DNA from: Collinsella sp.
Lineage (GTDB): Bacteria > Actinomycetota > Coriobacteriia > Coriobacteriales > Coriobacteriaceae
Assembly (NCBI GenBank): GCA_019419555.1
Contig: DXZR01000008.1
Span: forward strand, 8,794-72,793
Direction: 5' to 3'
Length of the DNA: 64,000 nt
Shown here: in pieces, positions 63,992 through 64,000 of the stretch
Position numbering within the stretch: the stretch's first letter is position 1
How the letters are laid out: every line of letters starts with the position of its first letter
The notes under the pieces: generated by a model
Told to the model about the DNA's origin: nothing
Database searches by the model: none
The model's input: the letters and a program-made list of their open reading frames with translations, nothing else
Position numbers and translations under genes: made by a program

Positions 63992-64000
63992 ATGGCTGGA

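Overview
The window is high-GC, densely coded bacterial chromosome. Gene content and order point to a coriobacterium close to Collinsella. The evidence is an actinobacterial dnaK-grpE-dnaJ-hspR locus, an FHA/PP2C/SEDS/PASTA-kinase morphogenesis operon, a pyruvate:ferredoxin oxidoreductase and small ferredoxin typical of strict anaerobes, a mannose-family PTS, and membrane-bound LuxR-type proteins. The genus is inferred from gene content and style; no database search was run.

Layout. 1-1747 (minus): start of hypF, nikR with a small partner gene, and trxA. 1884-4518: an unknown protein and an AgrC/LytTR-type two-component pair. 4726-8731: nadA-nadB-nadC-niaR behind a perfect 19-bp-arm palindrome that overlaps the promoter, then a convergent 2[4Fe-4S] ferredoxin. 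9181-13914: a 62-bp-period palindromic array, then dnaK-grpE-dnaJ-hspR. 14202-16502: an aconitase-family hydratase. 16503-18460: two orphan membrane-anchored proteins among several large palindromes. 18636-21597: clpB and a small protein. 21850-23271: a DUF4143-type ATPase whose promoter lies inside a palindrome. 23345-30391: a membrane protein, a DUF5692 protein with a TetR regulator, a divergent 925-residue Fe-S/flavin oxidoreductase, and hypA. 30729-34212: mannose-family PTS IIAB-IIC-IID, a DUF956 gene and tRNA-Arg(CCT). 34365-44572 (minus): kinase with membrane domain, FhaA, FHA, PP2C, a fused SEDS-penicillin-binding protein and a PASTA kinase. 44734-50855: a second 62-bp-period array, a membrane protein with two LuxR-type HTH domains, an exported protein broken by an in-frame TAG, two ABC permeases, an ABC ATPase and another exported protein. 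50930-55999: a membrane protein, dnaX, a small anchored protein, ybaB and recR. 56243-59931: an exported Ser/Gly-rich protein, a third membrane kinase and an FHA protein. 60047-63873: a possible structured leader and the pyruvate:ferredoxin oxidoreductase gene.

How the parts work together. NiaR probably closes a feedback loop on NAD synthesis through the palindrome before nadA. dnaK and clpB share a nearly identical palindromic promoter block, so HspR probably controls both. HypF, NikR and HypA imply a nickel enzyme, probably a hydrogenase, elsewhere in the genome. Three Ser/Thr kinase genes, one phosphatase and three FHA proteins form a large phospho-signalling set tied to cell-wall synthesis.

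The least explained parts are the 62-bp-period arrays, both lying between divergent genes, and the 45014-50855 locus (double-HTH membrane protein, exported protein, ABC transporter, exported protein).
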